A stretch of DNA of 64,000 bases from Winogradskyella immobilis. Lineage in GTDB: Bacteria > Bacteroidota > Bacteroidia > Flavobacteriales > Flavobacteriaceae. The stretch spans positions 96,942 to 160,941 of the forward strand of contig NZ_JAIQXX010000007.1 of assembly GCF_021887715.1 (NCBI RefSeq). Reading direction: 5' to 3'. How positions within the stretch are numbered: position 1 is the stretch's first letter; each line of letters opens with the position of its first letter. Under the pieces are notes generated by a model. The model saw nothing but the letters and a program-made list of their open reading frames with translations, did no database searches and was not told the origin of the DNA. Shown here piece by piece: positions 54,109 to 62,582 of this stretch. The translations under genes were made by a program, and so were the position numbers.

Positions 54109-54258
54109 CTAAATAACCAACCAAAATTTAGCTTCTTGTATTCTTTCATTTATAACGTTGAGTTCAAAAAAATCATTGTCAAATAAATCATAATCTATTG
54201 TTAATGTTTTAAGGAAATCATTTCCAGAAATCTTGTAGAGTAGTATTAGGTTTAACAA
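54109..54258 (-). other. Possible remnant or small gene (49 codons)
   Basis: An open minus-strand frame of about 50 codons (TTG start at 54258, stop at 54109) has a protein-like sequence (YKISGNDFLKTLTIDYDLFD, NERIQEAKFWLVI). It ends 5 bp before the 54066-54103 terminator. No ATG is available and no family is recognised. It may be the 3' remnant of a lost gene. Nothing else is seen in the gap apart from the gpsA promoter. Confidence 0.25.
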
Positions 54259-54351
54259 TGGCTATACCTTGAGTACAAATTAACTATAATCGATAATTAT
54301 CCTATACTATACATGAGATACACAAGTCATCTTTGTTTTAAAAAAATCCTG

Positions 54352-54359
54352 TATTTTTG
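54352..54359 (+). promoter_or_regulatory. -7 box of gpsA
   Basis: TATTTTTG, a perfect TAnnTTTG, 25 bp before the ATG at 54385. A TTTG at 54332-54335 lies 16 nt upstream, shorter than the usual 19. Confidence 0.5.
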
Positions 54360-54384
54360 ATACGTTTTAATTATTAGTATATCT

Positions 54385-55386
54385 ATGAAGGATTCTACAA
54401 AATATGCTGTTTTTGGTGCAGGAAGTTGGGCTACAGCTATTGCAAAAATGCTTTGCGAAAACCAAACAGAAATCGGTTGGTATATGCGTAGTAAACCTGT
54501 AAAAGAACATATTTTAAAAGAACAGCATAACCCTAGTTATTTAAGTTCTGTTGAATTTAATACTGAGCAATTAAAGTTGAGTAATGATATCAATGAGATT
54601 GCAAAATATGCAGACGTACTTATATTTGTTATTCCTTCCGCATTTATTTATTCTGAATTGCAAAAACTTACCATAAACATAAGTAACAAAATTGTAGTGT
54701 CTGCTGTAAAAGGGATTGTTCCAGAAACCGGATTGTTAGTTGGAGAGCATTTTCATAACGCGTACAATATTCCTTTTGAAAATATTGCTGTTATTGCTGG
54801 TCCTTGTCATGCCGAAGAAGTCGCTTTAGAGCGTTTATCTTATCTTACTATTTCTTGTGCGGATGCACAAAAAGCAAAAATGATTGCGCAAAATTTATCT
54901 AGCGACTATATTAAAACTAAGATTAGTGATGATATTATTGGCACTGAATACGCCGTAATGCTAAAAAACATATATGCTATAGCGGCTGGGATTGCTCATG
55001 GTTTAGGTTATGGAGATAATTTTCAGAGTGTCTTAATGAGTAATGCCATTAGAGAGATGAAACGCTTTATTAAAAAGATGCACAAAATGAAACGCAATAT
55101 TAATAACTCGGCATATCTTGGAGATTTATTAGTTACCGGTTATTCTGTGTTTTCTAGAAACCGAATGTTTGGAAACATGATTGGTAAAGGTTATACCGTA
55201 AAATCTGCGCAGATGGAAATGAATATGGTTGCTGAAGGTTATTATGCTGCTAAGAGTGCTTTTTTACTCAATAAAAACAATGTAAAGAAAACACAACTTC
55301 CTATTATTAATGCAGTATATTCAATCTTGTACGAAAACAAAGATCCAAAAAAAGTATTTAAAAAATTAACAGATAAGTTGGATTAG
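54385..55386 (+). CDS. gpsA: NAD(P)H-dependent glycerol-3-phosphate dehydrogenase
   Basis: 333 residues. It reduces dihydroxyacetone phosphate to sn-glycerol 3-phosphate for phospholipid synthesis. It has the Rossmann glycine loop GAGSWATAIAKML, the VSAVKGI motif, AGPCHAEEVALERL (usual GPSFA replaced by GPCHA, as in Bacteroidota), catalytic Lys in MLKNIYAIAAGIAHGLGYGDN and LGDLLVTGYS. Monocistronic. Confidence 0.95.
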   Translation: MKDSTKYAVFGAGSWATAIAKMLCENQTEIGWYMRSKPVKEHILKEQHNPSYLSSVEFNTEQLKLSNDINEIAKYADVLIFVIPSAFIYSELQKLTINISNKIVVSAVKGIVPETGLLVGEHFHNAYNIPFENIAVIAGPCHAEEVALERLSYLTISCADAQKAKMIAQNLSSDYIKTKISDDIIGTEYAVMLKNIYAIAAGIAHGLGYGDNFQSVLMSNAIREMKRFIKKMHKMKRNINNSAYLGDLLVTGYSVFSRNRMFGNMIGKGYTVKSAQMEMNMVAEGYYAAKSAFLLNKNNVKKTQLPIINAVYSILYENKDPKKVFKKLTDKLD

Positions 55387-55891
55387 TCAAAATTACTGCA
55401 ATGACAGGTATTTCATTTTTTAACAGGTTATGAGATAGGGTTTATACAATATTTTGAGAAACAAAAGGAGATCAATACAATTGCTAATACATTTTTTATT
55501 ACTTTCAGTAAAACTCAAAAGCTAAAATGTACTTGTTAAGAAATTCTTACTTTTATAAGATTTCACTTAAGTTTTTCATCAAAAAAACAAATGATTATCT
55601 TTTTTTAGTATTAAAAGTGTTAAAGTTTCTTACAAAAAAACCACAAGATCGTTACGGTTTTTCCGTACTTTCCAGCAAAACAAGCTATTTCAAGCTATCA
55701 AACATAATATAATTAATAGATATAATCAAAAAAAAGAATATCTATTTTTTTAAATTTATTTATAAATTTGTTTTGCCTTAAAATACTAACTGTTAGTTTT
55801 TTTACAAAGTCTCTAACTTTATTATATAAAGGCACCTTTGGATTGATCATCCAATAAATTATACCAGTACTGGTTTTTTTAAATTTTGTAT
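55387..55891. other. AT-rich gap, no gene recognised
   Basis: About 500 bp between gpsA and the tandem repeat. A 61-codon plus-strand frame (55527) and a minus-strand frame (55713) are open but have low-complexity, Lys/Phe-rich products, and neither looks like a known protein. A perfect 12-bp palindrome ACCAGTACTGGT followed by T7 (55863-55881) is the only clear structure. Confidence 0.5.
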
Positions 55892-55975
55892 TTCTGACTT
55901 TGTAATTCTGACTTTGTAATTCTGACTTTGTAATTCTGACTTTGTAATTCTGACTTTGTAATTCTGACTTTGTAA
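55892..55975 (+). repeat. 14-bp x 6 tandem repeat (VNTR-like)
   Basis: Six identical head-to-tail units TTCTGACTTTGTAA. Each contains TGACTTTG, one mismatch from the -7 consensus TAnnTTTG, and the TTTG of one unit is 20 nt from the TGAC two units on. The array ends 56 bp before the first small-peptide gene. Unit length 14 is not a multiple of 3, so it is not coding in any consistent frame. Confidence 0.9.
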
Positions 55976-56031
55976 TTAAATTATTACTAACTCTATCTAC
56001 TGAACTAAAGTGGATATTAAAATCAAAAATT

Positions 56032-56247
56032 ATGAAAAAAGTATTTTTATGCCTAATATTTTTATTATCATTAAGTTTAATGAGTTTTACAAGCATTGAT
56101 AAAATTGAAGGTGCGAATTATTTTGAAGAATGTAATATAAAAATTAAAGGAACATTTAATGGCAAACCTATTGATGTGGTTGTAACTGTAGAAGCAGATG
56201 ATTGCGCTGTAGCAGCTGGTAAAGTACTAAAAGCTCAAACTGAATAA
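56032..56247 (+). CDS. Small secreted two-cysteine protein 1
   Basis: 71 residues. A Sec signal peptide (about 1-20) is followed by a mature part of about 50 residues with the core ECNIKIKGTFNGKPIDVVVT then a second Cys (ADDCAVAAGKVL). The same C-x3-IKGT-x2-G ... VT[VI] ... C layout occurs in the next two proteins. A beta hairpin followed by a short helix, held by one disulfide, is the likely fold. No named family. It is the first gene of a three-gene run, 22 bp before the next. Confidence 0.75.
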   Translation: MKKVFLCLIFLLSLSLMSFTSIDKIEGANYFEECNIKIKGTFNGKPIDVVVTVEADDCAVAAGKVLKAQTE

Positions 56248-56269
56248 TAATCTAAAACATTTTAAAATT

Positions 56270-56527
56270 ATGAAAAAATTATTGCTCATTTTTGCTGTTA
56301 TCTTTTCAATAACAGCTTCGCCAATTAATCTTGAATCAAATTCAAAAGTTTCTGAACCAATACCTGTTACTGTTTTAGATAATTCTGACTTTAAAGATTG
56401 TGAAATTGAAATCAAAGGAACTTACAATGGTATTGAGGTTGATGTGGTTGTAACTGTAGAAGTAGGATGGTTAGGTAGTTGTGCAAAAGCTGCTGGTAAG
56501 TTGTTAAGTTCTTTTGCTGGGATATAA
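56270..56527 (+). CDS. Small secreted two-cysteine protein 2
   Basis: 85 residues, paralogue of the preceding gene. The signal peptide covers about 1-17; a 20-residue spacer precedes the core (DCEIEIKGTYNGIEVDVVVT), followed by GSCAKAAGKLL. The cysteine spacing (26 residues between) is slightly longer than in protein 1 (23). The C-terminal helix segment AKAAGKLLSSFAGI is more hydrophobic. It lies 27 bp before protein 3. Together the three probably form one transcript. Function unknown. Confidence 0.75.
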   Translation: MKKLLLIFAVIFSITASPINLESNSKVSEPIPVTVLDNSDFKDCEIEIKGTYNGIEVDVVVTVEVGWLGSCAKAAGKLLSSFAGI

Positions 56528-56554
56528 TAAAAACTCATTTAAAATATTAAAATT

Positions 56555-56794
56555 ATGAAAACATTTTTAACCTTGTTATTAGCAAGCCAATTATCTTTAG
56601 GAGCATTTTTTTTAAATTCCGATAAAGAACACATTAATAGTTATGAACAAAGCATATTTGCACCATGTTCTGTTGAAATCAAAGGAACATTTGGTGGAGA
56701 CGAAGTAGATATAACCGTAACAATTGATGTTAGTGCTATCGAGTGTAAACTATTTAAAGATGGAGTTAAAAAAGCACTAGAAGAAAACAAATAA
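56555..56794 (+). CDS. Small secreted two-cysteine protein 3
   Basis: 79 residues. The signal peptide ends near LSLGAFF. The core PCSVEIKGTFGGDEVDITVT and the second Cys (SAIECKLFKDGVKKAL) match its two upstream paralogues. A strong terminator-like hairpin follows 14 bp after the stop and separates the trio from the GLPGLI and TonB genes. The conserved core with diverged flanks suggests a common partner rather than a shared enzyme role; that is inference. Confidence 0.75.
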   Translation: MKTFLTLLLASQLSLGAFFLNSDKEHINSYEQSIFAPCSVEIKGTFGGDEVDITVTIDVSAIECKLFKDGVKKALEENK

Positions 56795-56807
56795 TTTTTA
56801 CTTCTAA

Positions 56808-56853
56808 AAAAGCAGGATTTTTGATTTGTGATACTAATTAAAATTCTGCTTTT
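56808..56853 (+). terminator. Terminator or attenuator between peptide trio and GLPGLI gene
   Basis: AAAAGCAGGATTTT (56808-56821), 18-nt loop, AAAATTCTGCTTTT (56840-56853). The stem is 14 bp with one mismatch or G-T pair. It lies between 56794 and the GLPGLI start at 56888. Confidence 0.65.
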
Positions 56854-56887
56854 ATCTTCGCTATTCTAATTATAAAAAAATGAAAAA

Positions 56888-57682
56888 ATGAAAATAAATA
56901 AATATATCATCCTTTTATGCTTTCTACTTATATCCTCATTTATTATAGCTCAAGCTAACCAAAATATTATTGCAACTTATAAGTATACTAATCTAGGATT
57001 GAAACAAGTAAACAATTTAAAACTTTATGTAAACAACAATGAATCATTTAGTATTATAAAAAAAGAAAGTAATATTGAATCTACAACAAGTAATAGCAAT
57101 GAAAGAGTATTTGATAATGATGAGGAAATAAATCTCAATATAAACGGAGAAGATGAAGAAGGAAGGCAAGTATATAAAAATTTAAAAAATCAAAAACTTA
57201 TTTTCAGAGACTTTACATCAAAAGACGGAAAACTTTTTCCGTGTGTAGTTGAAGAAAAACTTCCCAGTTTTAAATGGGATCTATCTAACAAAACGAAAAA
57301 AATTGGTGAATTTTTATGTAAATCAGCAACTGTAAAATTTAGAGGTAGAGTTTTTCAAGCTTGGTATGCCCCGGAAATTCCTGTTATTCATGGTCCTTGG
57401 AAATTTTATGGATTACCAGGAATGATTGTAGAGCTTACTTCTGCAGATGATAATATTGCATTTCAATTAACTAATATTAAAAAAAGTGATAATAAAAATA
57501 CAGGTATAATAAAAATTCCTTCTAAAGGAGAAAAAATTTCATTTGAAGATTATAAAAACTATGAAAAAAATAGCACAAATGATTTCATTCAAAAATTATA
57601 TTCAAAATTGCCAAGAGGTGCTAAGATTTCTGTAAAAGAGGGAAAAAGTTATAAACTTGAAGTTTCTTTTGAATCTAATTAA
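56888..57682 (+). CDS. GLPGLI family exported protein
   Basis: 264 residues with a signal peptide ending near FIIAQ. The diagnostic motif is present as FYGLPGMIVELTS (about 172-184), preceded by FQAWYAPEIPVIHGPWK. The family is periplasmic or outer-membrane-associated and usually neighbours TonB-dependent receptor-like proteins, as here (29 bp upstream). Its role is not established. Neighbouring small secreted proteins suggest handling, export or uptake of these peptides. Confidence 0.9.
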   Translation: MKINKYIILLCFLLISSFIIAQANQNIIATYKYTNLGLKQVNNLKLYVNNNESFSIIKKESNIESTTSNSNERVFDNDEEINLNINGEDEEGRQVYKNLKNQKLIFRDFTSKDGKLFPCVVEEKLPSFKWDLSNKTKKIGEFLCKSATVKFRGRVFQAWYAPEIPVIHGPWKFYGLPGMIVELTSADDNIAFQLTNIKKSDNKNTGIIKIPSKGEKISFEDYKNYEKNSTNDFIQKLYSKLPRGAKISVKEGKSYKLEVSFESN

Positions 57683-57711
57683 CAGATTTAATTTATCCCC
57701 ATTTTTGAAAG

Positions 57712-60408
57712 TTGTTTATGAAAAACATTCCCCAAAAATCATTATTACTATTCTTATTATTAATTCCTTATTTATGTATTGGACAAACTCAAACTAAAGT
57801 TCTAGTTTCTGGTTTAATTACTAATGACAAAAAAGAACCTATTCCCTATACAAATGTTTTAATACAAGAAAGAGATTCTATAGCTTCTATTATTGGATAT
57901 GCTTATTCGAACGAAAAAGGAAGATATGAAATACAAGTAGCAAAAAAGGGGAGTTTTGATTTAATTATATCTGCATTAGGATATGAAAAAAAAAACGTCC
58001 TTATAAAAATTGCTTCTACATCAAAAGAAGTCATAAAAAATGTAACTTTATTAGAATCTTCTTTTGAGTTAAGTGAAGTGATCATAAAAGCGGATTTGCC
58101 TATAAAAGTAAGAGAAGATACAATTATTTTTAATGCTAAAAAGTTTTTAAAAGGAAATGAAATAATTGTCGAAGATTTACTCAAAAACTTACCTGGAGTT
58201 ACAGTAGACGATGAAGGTAAAATTAAAGTAGGAAGTCAAGAAATAGAAAAGTTGACTATAGACGGGGATAATTTATTTGAAAAAGGTTATAAAATACTCT
58301 CTAAAAGCTTACCTGTACACCCAATAGAAACTATTGAATTATTAAAGAATTACTCAAATAATCGATTGTTAAAAGGCATTGAAGATAGTAATAAAGTAGC
58401 TATTAATTTAACTTTAAAAGAAGAAGCTAAAAATATTTGGTTTGGTAATGTCACGGTAGGTTATGATACAGGGTTAAACAATAACTATTCTGTACAAGGT
58501 AACTTAGCTAATTTTGGAAAGAAAAATAAATATTATTTTTTAACTAATCTTAACAATACAGGCGACGATGTTACAGGAGATATTAATCAGCTTGTAAAAC
58601 CGTTTCGTTTTAATGAGCCCGCTAGTATTGGGGACAATCAAAGCGTAAATATCCTAAATAACTTATCATCTAGTGTACCTAATTTTAAACAAAGGAGAAC
58701 AAATTTTAATAATGCAGAATTAGCCTCTCTAAATGCTATTTTTAATCTAAATGATAAGGTTAAATTAAAAACGCTAGGGTTTTTTAATAGTGATGAAAAC
58801 GATTTTTTCAGAAATAGTATTCAAAACTTTACACAAAATCAAACCAATTTTACAAATACAGAAGATTTTGTTTTAAGAAAACGGAAACATACAGGCTTTG
58901 GTAAAGTAGATTTCATTTACAATATCTCCAAAACCAAAAGTTTTGAAGCTACAACAAAATTTAATTATACAGATACTAAAGATAGTTCAGATTTAGTATT
59001 CAATACAATTAATACCATTCAAGAATTAGGAATTACTAATACACTCTTTGATCAAAAAATTAACTACTCTAATAAATTTACAGATAAAAAAGTATTTCTT
59101 TTAACAGGACGCTATATTAATGAAAGATTGCCTCAAAATTATAGTGTGAATCAGTTCTTATTTCCAGAATTATTTCCAGAAATCACTAATGGAGAGAATG
59201 TGAATCAAATTAGCGAAAACAAATATCAATATACAGGTTTTGAAGCTCATTTGTTAGATCGAAAAAAGAATGGGAATTTATTAGAGTTAAAAATTGGAAA
59301 CGAATTAAGAGTAGATGTTTTAAACACTATCTTTTCAATTAATAATCAAAATACATTGTTATTACAACCAAATGAATTTCAAAACAATTTAGAGTATTCT
59401 ACTAATGATTTATATATTAAATCTAAATACCTCTTTAAAGTAAAAAAATTAGAGTTTATTTTAAATTTAGGGTTTCACCAACTGTTTAATAATCTAAAAT
59501 ATACAACTACTGAAACAAATGAGTCCCCATTTTTTATAAACCCAAAACTTGAAATTAATTGGAAAATTAATAATGATAATAAAATTTCAGCCTCAACAAG
59601 TTTTAATACCACAAATGCAAACGTGATAAGTGTTACAAGTAATTTCGCATTAACAGGTTTTAGGTCATTTTCTCAAGGTACTGGAGATTTTAATCAATTA
59701 AGTTCATCAACTTATTCTTTTAATTATCAATTAGGAGATTGGAGTGATCGGTTTTTTGTAAATGCATCTTTTAGCTATAATAAAGACAATGATTTCTTTT
59801 CTACCAATACTATAATCTCTCAAAATTTTTCATTATCAGAACGCATTATTATTAATAATCGAGAATTTTTTAATGTATTTACTAATGTCGATTATTATTT
59901 TAAACCTATAAGAACTAATATAAAACTTAATTTAGGATATAGTGCCTCTAATTTTAAAAATATAGTTAATAATTCTGATTTACGTGAAGTTAAATCTACA
60001 AATTACAATTATGAATTACAGTTGCGTTCTGCTTTTAGTGGTATTTTCAATTATCACGTTGGCACCAAATGGCTATCTAACAAAATAGAGACCACCATAG
60101 AAAGTTCATTTACAGATAATATAAGTTTTATTGACTTAACATTTATATTTAATGATAAATTTAATGTTGATTTAGAGAGTGAACGTTATAGTTTTGGAAA
60201 CTTAGATTCAAATAACATATTCTATTTCCTTGATGTCAGTGCTAAGTATACTATAAAGAAAAATAAATTAGATTTATTTTTAGATGGTAGAAACTTATTT
60301 AATACTAAACGTTTTCAAAATTTCTCTATTAGTGATATTGGAAGTTCTACAACAGAGTTCAGACTTCTACCACGATTTGTACTTTTAAAATTACAATATC
60401 GATTTTAA
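57712..60408 (+). CDS. TonB-receptor-like outer-membrane barrel with regulatory domain
   Basis: 898 residues. A signal peptide (cleavage near YLCIGQ) is followed by a CarboxypepD_reg domain (about 27-110: VSGLITNDKKEPIPYTNVL, GRYEIQVAKKG) and a plug-like segment (EDLLKNLPGVTVDDEGKIKV). A long beta-barrel (about 240-898) ends in an aromatic residue (LKLQYRF), the outer-membrane insertion signal. No SusD partner follows. The GLPGLI gene just upstream makes this a recurring two-gene arrangement. The cargo or ligand is unknown. Confidence 0.88.
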   Translation: MFMKNIPQKSLLLFLLLIPYLCIGQTQTKVLVSGLITNDKKEPIPYTNVLIQERDSIASIIGYAYSNEKGRYEIQVAKKGSFDLIISALGYEKKNVLIKIASTSKEVIKNVTLLESSFELSEVIIKADLPIKVREDTIIFNAKKFLKGNEIIVEDLLKNLPGVTVDDEGKIKVGSQEIEKLTIDGDNLFEKGYKILSKSLPVHPIETIELLKNYSNNRLLKGIEDSNKVAINLTLKEEAKNIWFGNVTVGYDTGLNNNYSVQGNLANFGKKNKYYFLTNLNNTGDDVTGDINQLVKPFRFNEPASIGDNQSVNILNNLSSSVPNFKQRRTNFNNAELASLNAIFNLNDKVKLKTLGFFNSDENDFFRNSIQNFTQNQTNFTNTEDFVLRKRKHTGFGKVDFIYNISKTKSFEATTKFNYTDTKDSSDLVFNTINTIQELGITNTLFDQKINYSNKFTDKKVFLLTGRYINERLPQNYSVNQFLFPELFPEITNGENVNQISENKYQYTGFEAHLLDRKKNGNLLELKIGNELRVDVLNTIFSINNQNTLLLQPNEFQNNLEYSTNDLYIKSKYLFKVKKLEFILNLGFHQLFNNLKYTTTETNESPFFINPKLEINWKINNDNKISASTSFNTTNANVISVTSNFALTGFRSFSQGTGDFNQLSSSTYSFNYQLGDWSDRFFVNASFSYNKDNDFFSTNTIISQNFSLSERIIINNREFFNVFTNVDYYFKPIRTNIKLNLGYSASNFKNIVNNSDLREVKSTNYNYELQLRSAFSGIFNYHVGTKWLSNKIETTIESSFTDNISFIDLTFIFNDKFNVDLESERYSFGNLDSNNIFYFLDVSAKYTIKKNKLDLFLDGRNLFNTKRFQNFSISDIGSSTTEFRLLPRFVLLKLQYRF

Positions 60409-60422
60409 TCTATCCTTATTAT

Positions 60423-60818
60423 TTATTTCACCAAAATTCCTCTTACATCCATTAACGGAATAGGTTGTAGTGCTTTAAGGTTAACGGTGTTTTTTCTAAA
60501 CAGATAAGTCTTATCAAACATTTTATTACCTTCAAAAAAAGTGACTTTAAACTGATTATTTAACGCAAATAAATCTTCTTGCATCAACTCTATCTTAGCA
60601 TAGCTTTTTTTAGGTAGCGTCTCTAATTTTTTACGAAATGTCGATGTTATTTTAGTATCATTATAACCATTAGTTACAATCAATACCATTTCTAAATCTA
60701 CATCTTTATCATTTATAATGTAGGCATTCCAATCTTGAGATTTATATATAGTATTATACTCATTAACTACAGCAATATAGACTCCTTCTACTTCTGGTAT
60801 TTCAATATCTTTTTTCAT
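60423..60818 (-). CDS. Conserved protein of unknown function
   Basis: 131 residues from the ATG at 60818 (MKKDIEIPEVEGVYIAVVNE). A longer open frame upstream encodes part of a palindromic repeat (IPAFAEN) and is not expected to be translated. The mature fold looks all-beta with DWNAYIINDKDVDLEMVLIV and FKVTFFEGNKMFDKTYLFRK. Flavobacterial homologues exist in my memory without a proven function. No membrane segment. It converges with the TonB-type gene. Confidence 0.65.
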   Translation of the reverse strand: MKKDIEIPEVEGVYIAVVNEYNTIYKSQDWNAYIINDKDVDLEMVLIVTNGYNDTKITSTFRKKLETLPKKSYAKIELMQEDLFALNNQFKVTFFEGNKMFDKTYLFRKNTVNLKALQPIPLMDVRGILVK

Positions 60819-60823
60819 AGTAT

Positions 60824-60843
60824 TTTCTGCAAAAGCAGGAATC
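60824..60843. repeat. Palindromic repeat upstream of the 60423 gene
   Basis: TTTCTGCAAAAGCAGGAATC is a variant of the element at 30961. It begins 5 bp upstream of the ATG at 60818 and extends an in-frame reading frame that should not be taken as coding. Confidence 0.6.
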
Positions 60844-60952
60844 TCATTTAATTCAATTGCAAAACTACTAATTTCCATGCTATTGTTAAACATTTGACGG
60901 TTTCAATGAAATCCCCTAATTTAGAGGACTAACAACCACTAAAATTTATAAA

Positions 60953-62488
60953 ATGAAACGTGTCTTTTTATTCATCCCAGCTCTATTACTAACCGCTATT
61001 GGCTTTTCTCAAGAAAATTATGATGCAGATGCCATTGAAAAAATAAGAAACGAAGGTCTTAATAACTCCAAAGTTGAAGAAATCGCTTTTCAACTCATAG
61101 ACAAAGCTGGCCCACGTTTAACCAATTCTGATGGTTATGAACGTGCCGCTAATTATGCTGTAAAACAGTTGTCTGATTGGGGTTTAACTAATTCTAAAAC
61201 TGAAGCTTGGGGAGAATTTGGCCGTGGTTGGGAACTAGAAAAAAGTTATGTAGCCATGACTAAGCCTTATTATATGCCTTTTGTAGCTATTCCAAAAGCT
61301 TGGACAGAAAGTACAAATGGCGAAATTTCGGGTAAAGTACTATTCTTAGATATTACAACAGAAGACGATTTTGCAAAATACAAGGGTCAATTAAACGGGG
61401 CTATTGTTGCCGTAAAACCTAATGGTAATCAAGGCCCTACTTTTGAAGCCGATGCTTTAAGATATACCGAAGAAGAATTAGAAGAAATTTCTGGACCTCC
61501 AGCGGCACGCACAGGAGGAAGCCGTTTTACACCAGAACAAATTGCAGGATTTAGAGCACGTAGAGCATTACGTGGAAAAATCAATACTTTTCTTAAAGAC
61601 GAAGGTGTCGCGTTAGTCATCAATGGTACTAATGGTAGACATGGCACATTATTTACAAGTAGCCCAAGAGATTACAGAAAAGATACTCCAAAAGGGATTA
61701 GTGAATTTGAAATGATGCCTGAACATGTAAATTTAATGGCACGTTTATTTGAAAATGGTGTAGAAGTTGAGGTTGAAGCCGAAGTTAAAACATCATATAA
61801 AACAGACGATTTAAGCGGTTATAATGTCATTGCTGAAATTGAAGGTAGCGATCCTAATTTAAAATCGGAAGTCGTAATGCTTGGCGGTCACTTAGATTCT
61901 TGGCACGGAGCTACTGGCGCAACGGATAATGCTGCTGGTTGTATTGTAATGATGGAAGCTGTACGTATTCTTAAAGCTACAGGACTACAACCAAAACGTA
62001 CGGTACGTATTGCATTATGGGGAGGAGAAGAACAAGGCATACATGGGTCTCGTAATTATGTAAAAAATCACTTTGGTGATTCTGAAACCATGGAATTAAA
62101 ACCAGAGCACAGTAAAGTTTCTGCGTATTATAATATAGATAATGGATCTGGCAGAATCCGTGGAGTGTATTTACAAGGCAATGAGGCTGTACGCCCAATT
62201 TTTACGAAGTGGTTTGAGCCTTTTAATGATATTATAGATAATACAACCATTACCGTTAGAAACACTGGTGGAACAGACCATTTAGGCTTTGATGCTATTG
62301 GCATTCCTGGTTTTCAATTTATCCAAGATCCGTTAGAATATTGGTCTAGAACACATCACACCAATGTAGATACTTACGAACGTTTAGTTATAGACGATCT
62401 TAAACAAATGTCTACCATTATTGCGGCTTTTGTATACAATACTGCACAACGCGATGAAATGTTACCGCGCGAAGAGGTTAAAAAATAG
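60953..62488 (+). CDS. M28 family peptidase
   Basis: 511 residues with a signal peptide ending near GFSQ. The catalytic zinc domain has GGHLDSWHGATGATDNAAGC (His and Asp, about 311), WGGEEQGIHGSRNYV (Glu-Glu) and GGTDHLGFDAIGIPGF, ending at THHTNVDTYERL with the last His ligand. A PA-like insert (about 115-230) lies before the peptidase domain. Substrate class: N-terminal amino acids or peptides, in the periplasm or at the surface. A super-stable hairpin follows. Confidence 0.93.
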   Translation: MKRVFLFIPALLLTAIGFSQENYDADAIEKIRNEGLNNSKVEEIAFQLIDKAGPRLTNSDGYERAANYAVKQLSDWGLTNSKTEAWGEFGRGWELEKSYVAMTKPYYMPFVAIPKAWTESTNGEISGKVLFLDITTEDDFAKYKGQLNGAIVAVKPNGNQGPTFEADALRYTEEELEEISGPPAARTGGSRFTPEQIAGFRARRALRGKINTFLKDEGVALVINGTNGRHGTLFTSSPRDYRKDTPKGISEFEMMPEHVNLMARLFENGVEVEVEAEVKTSYKTDDLSGYNVIAEIEGSDPNLKSEVVMLGGHLDSWHGATGATDNAAGCIVMMEAVRILKATGLQPKRTVRIALWGGEEQGIHGSRNYVKNHFGDSETMELKPEHSKVSAYYNIDNGSGRIRGVYLQGNEAVRPIFTKWFEPFNDIIDNTTITVRNTGGTDHLGFDAIGIPGFQFIQDPLEYWSRTHHTNVDTYERLVIDDLKQMSTIIAAFVYNTAQRDEMLPREEVKK

Positions 62489-62507
62489 TATTCAGTATAT
62501 AGAAGAT

Positions 62508-62531
62508 ATATGATTACTTCGGTAATCATAT
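62508..62531. terminator. TTCG-tetraloop hairpin after the M28 gene
   Basis: A perfect 10-bp stem ATATGATTAC (62508-62517) pairs with GTAATCATAT (62522-62531), closed by C(TTCG)G. No T-run follows, so it could be a terminator or an RNA-stabilising end. Confidence 0.6.
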
Positions 62532-62534
62532 TCA

Positions 62535-62551
62535 TTTGTTGTATGCAAGCC
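62535..62551 (+). repeat. Left inverted repeat of the Crp/DinB unit
   Basis: TTTGTTGTATGC then 2 nt and GCC. The reverse complement lies at 63898-63914, beyond the DinB gene (15 of 17 positions identical). Confidence 0.6.
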
Positions 62552-62582
62552 GAAAACCAGAACAAGCGAATAATATTTTAGA

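Noticed and set aside
55527..55712. 61-codon plus-strand frame after gpsA
   Set aside because: Low-complexity Lys/Phe composition with no recognisable start signal or family.
55892..55975. CRISPR-like array
   Set aside because: Units are directly adjacent with no spacers and no cas genes are in the window.
55713..56096. Minus-strand frame running through the 14-bp repeat
   Set aside because: Its repeated residues (KSELQSQNYKVRIT) come from translating the tandem repeat, and it overlaps the start of the first peptide gene.
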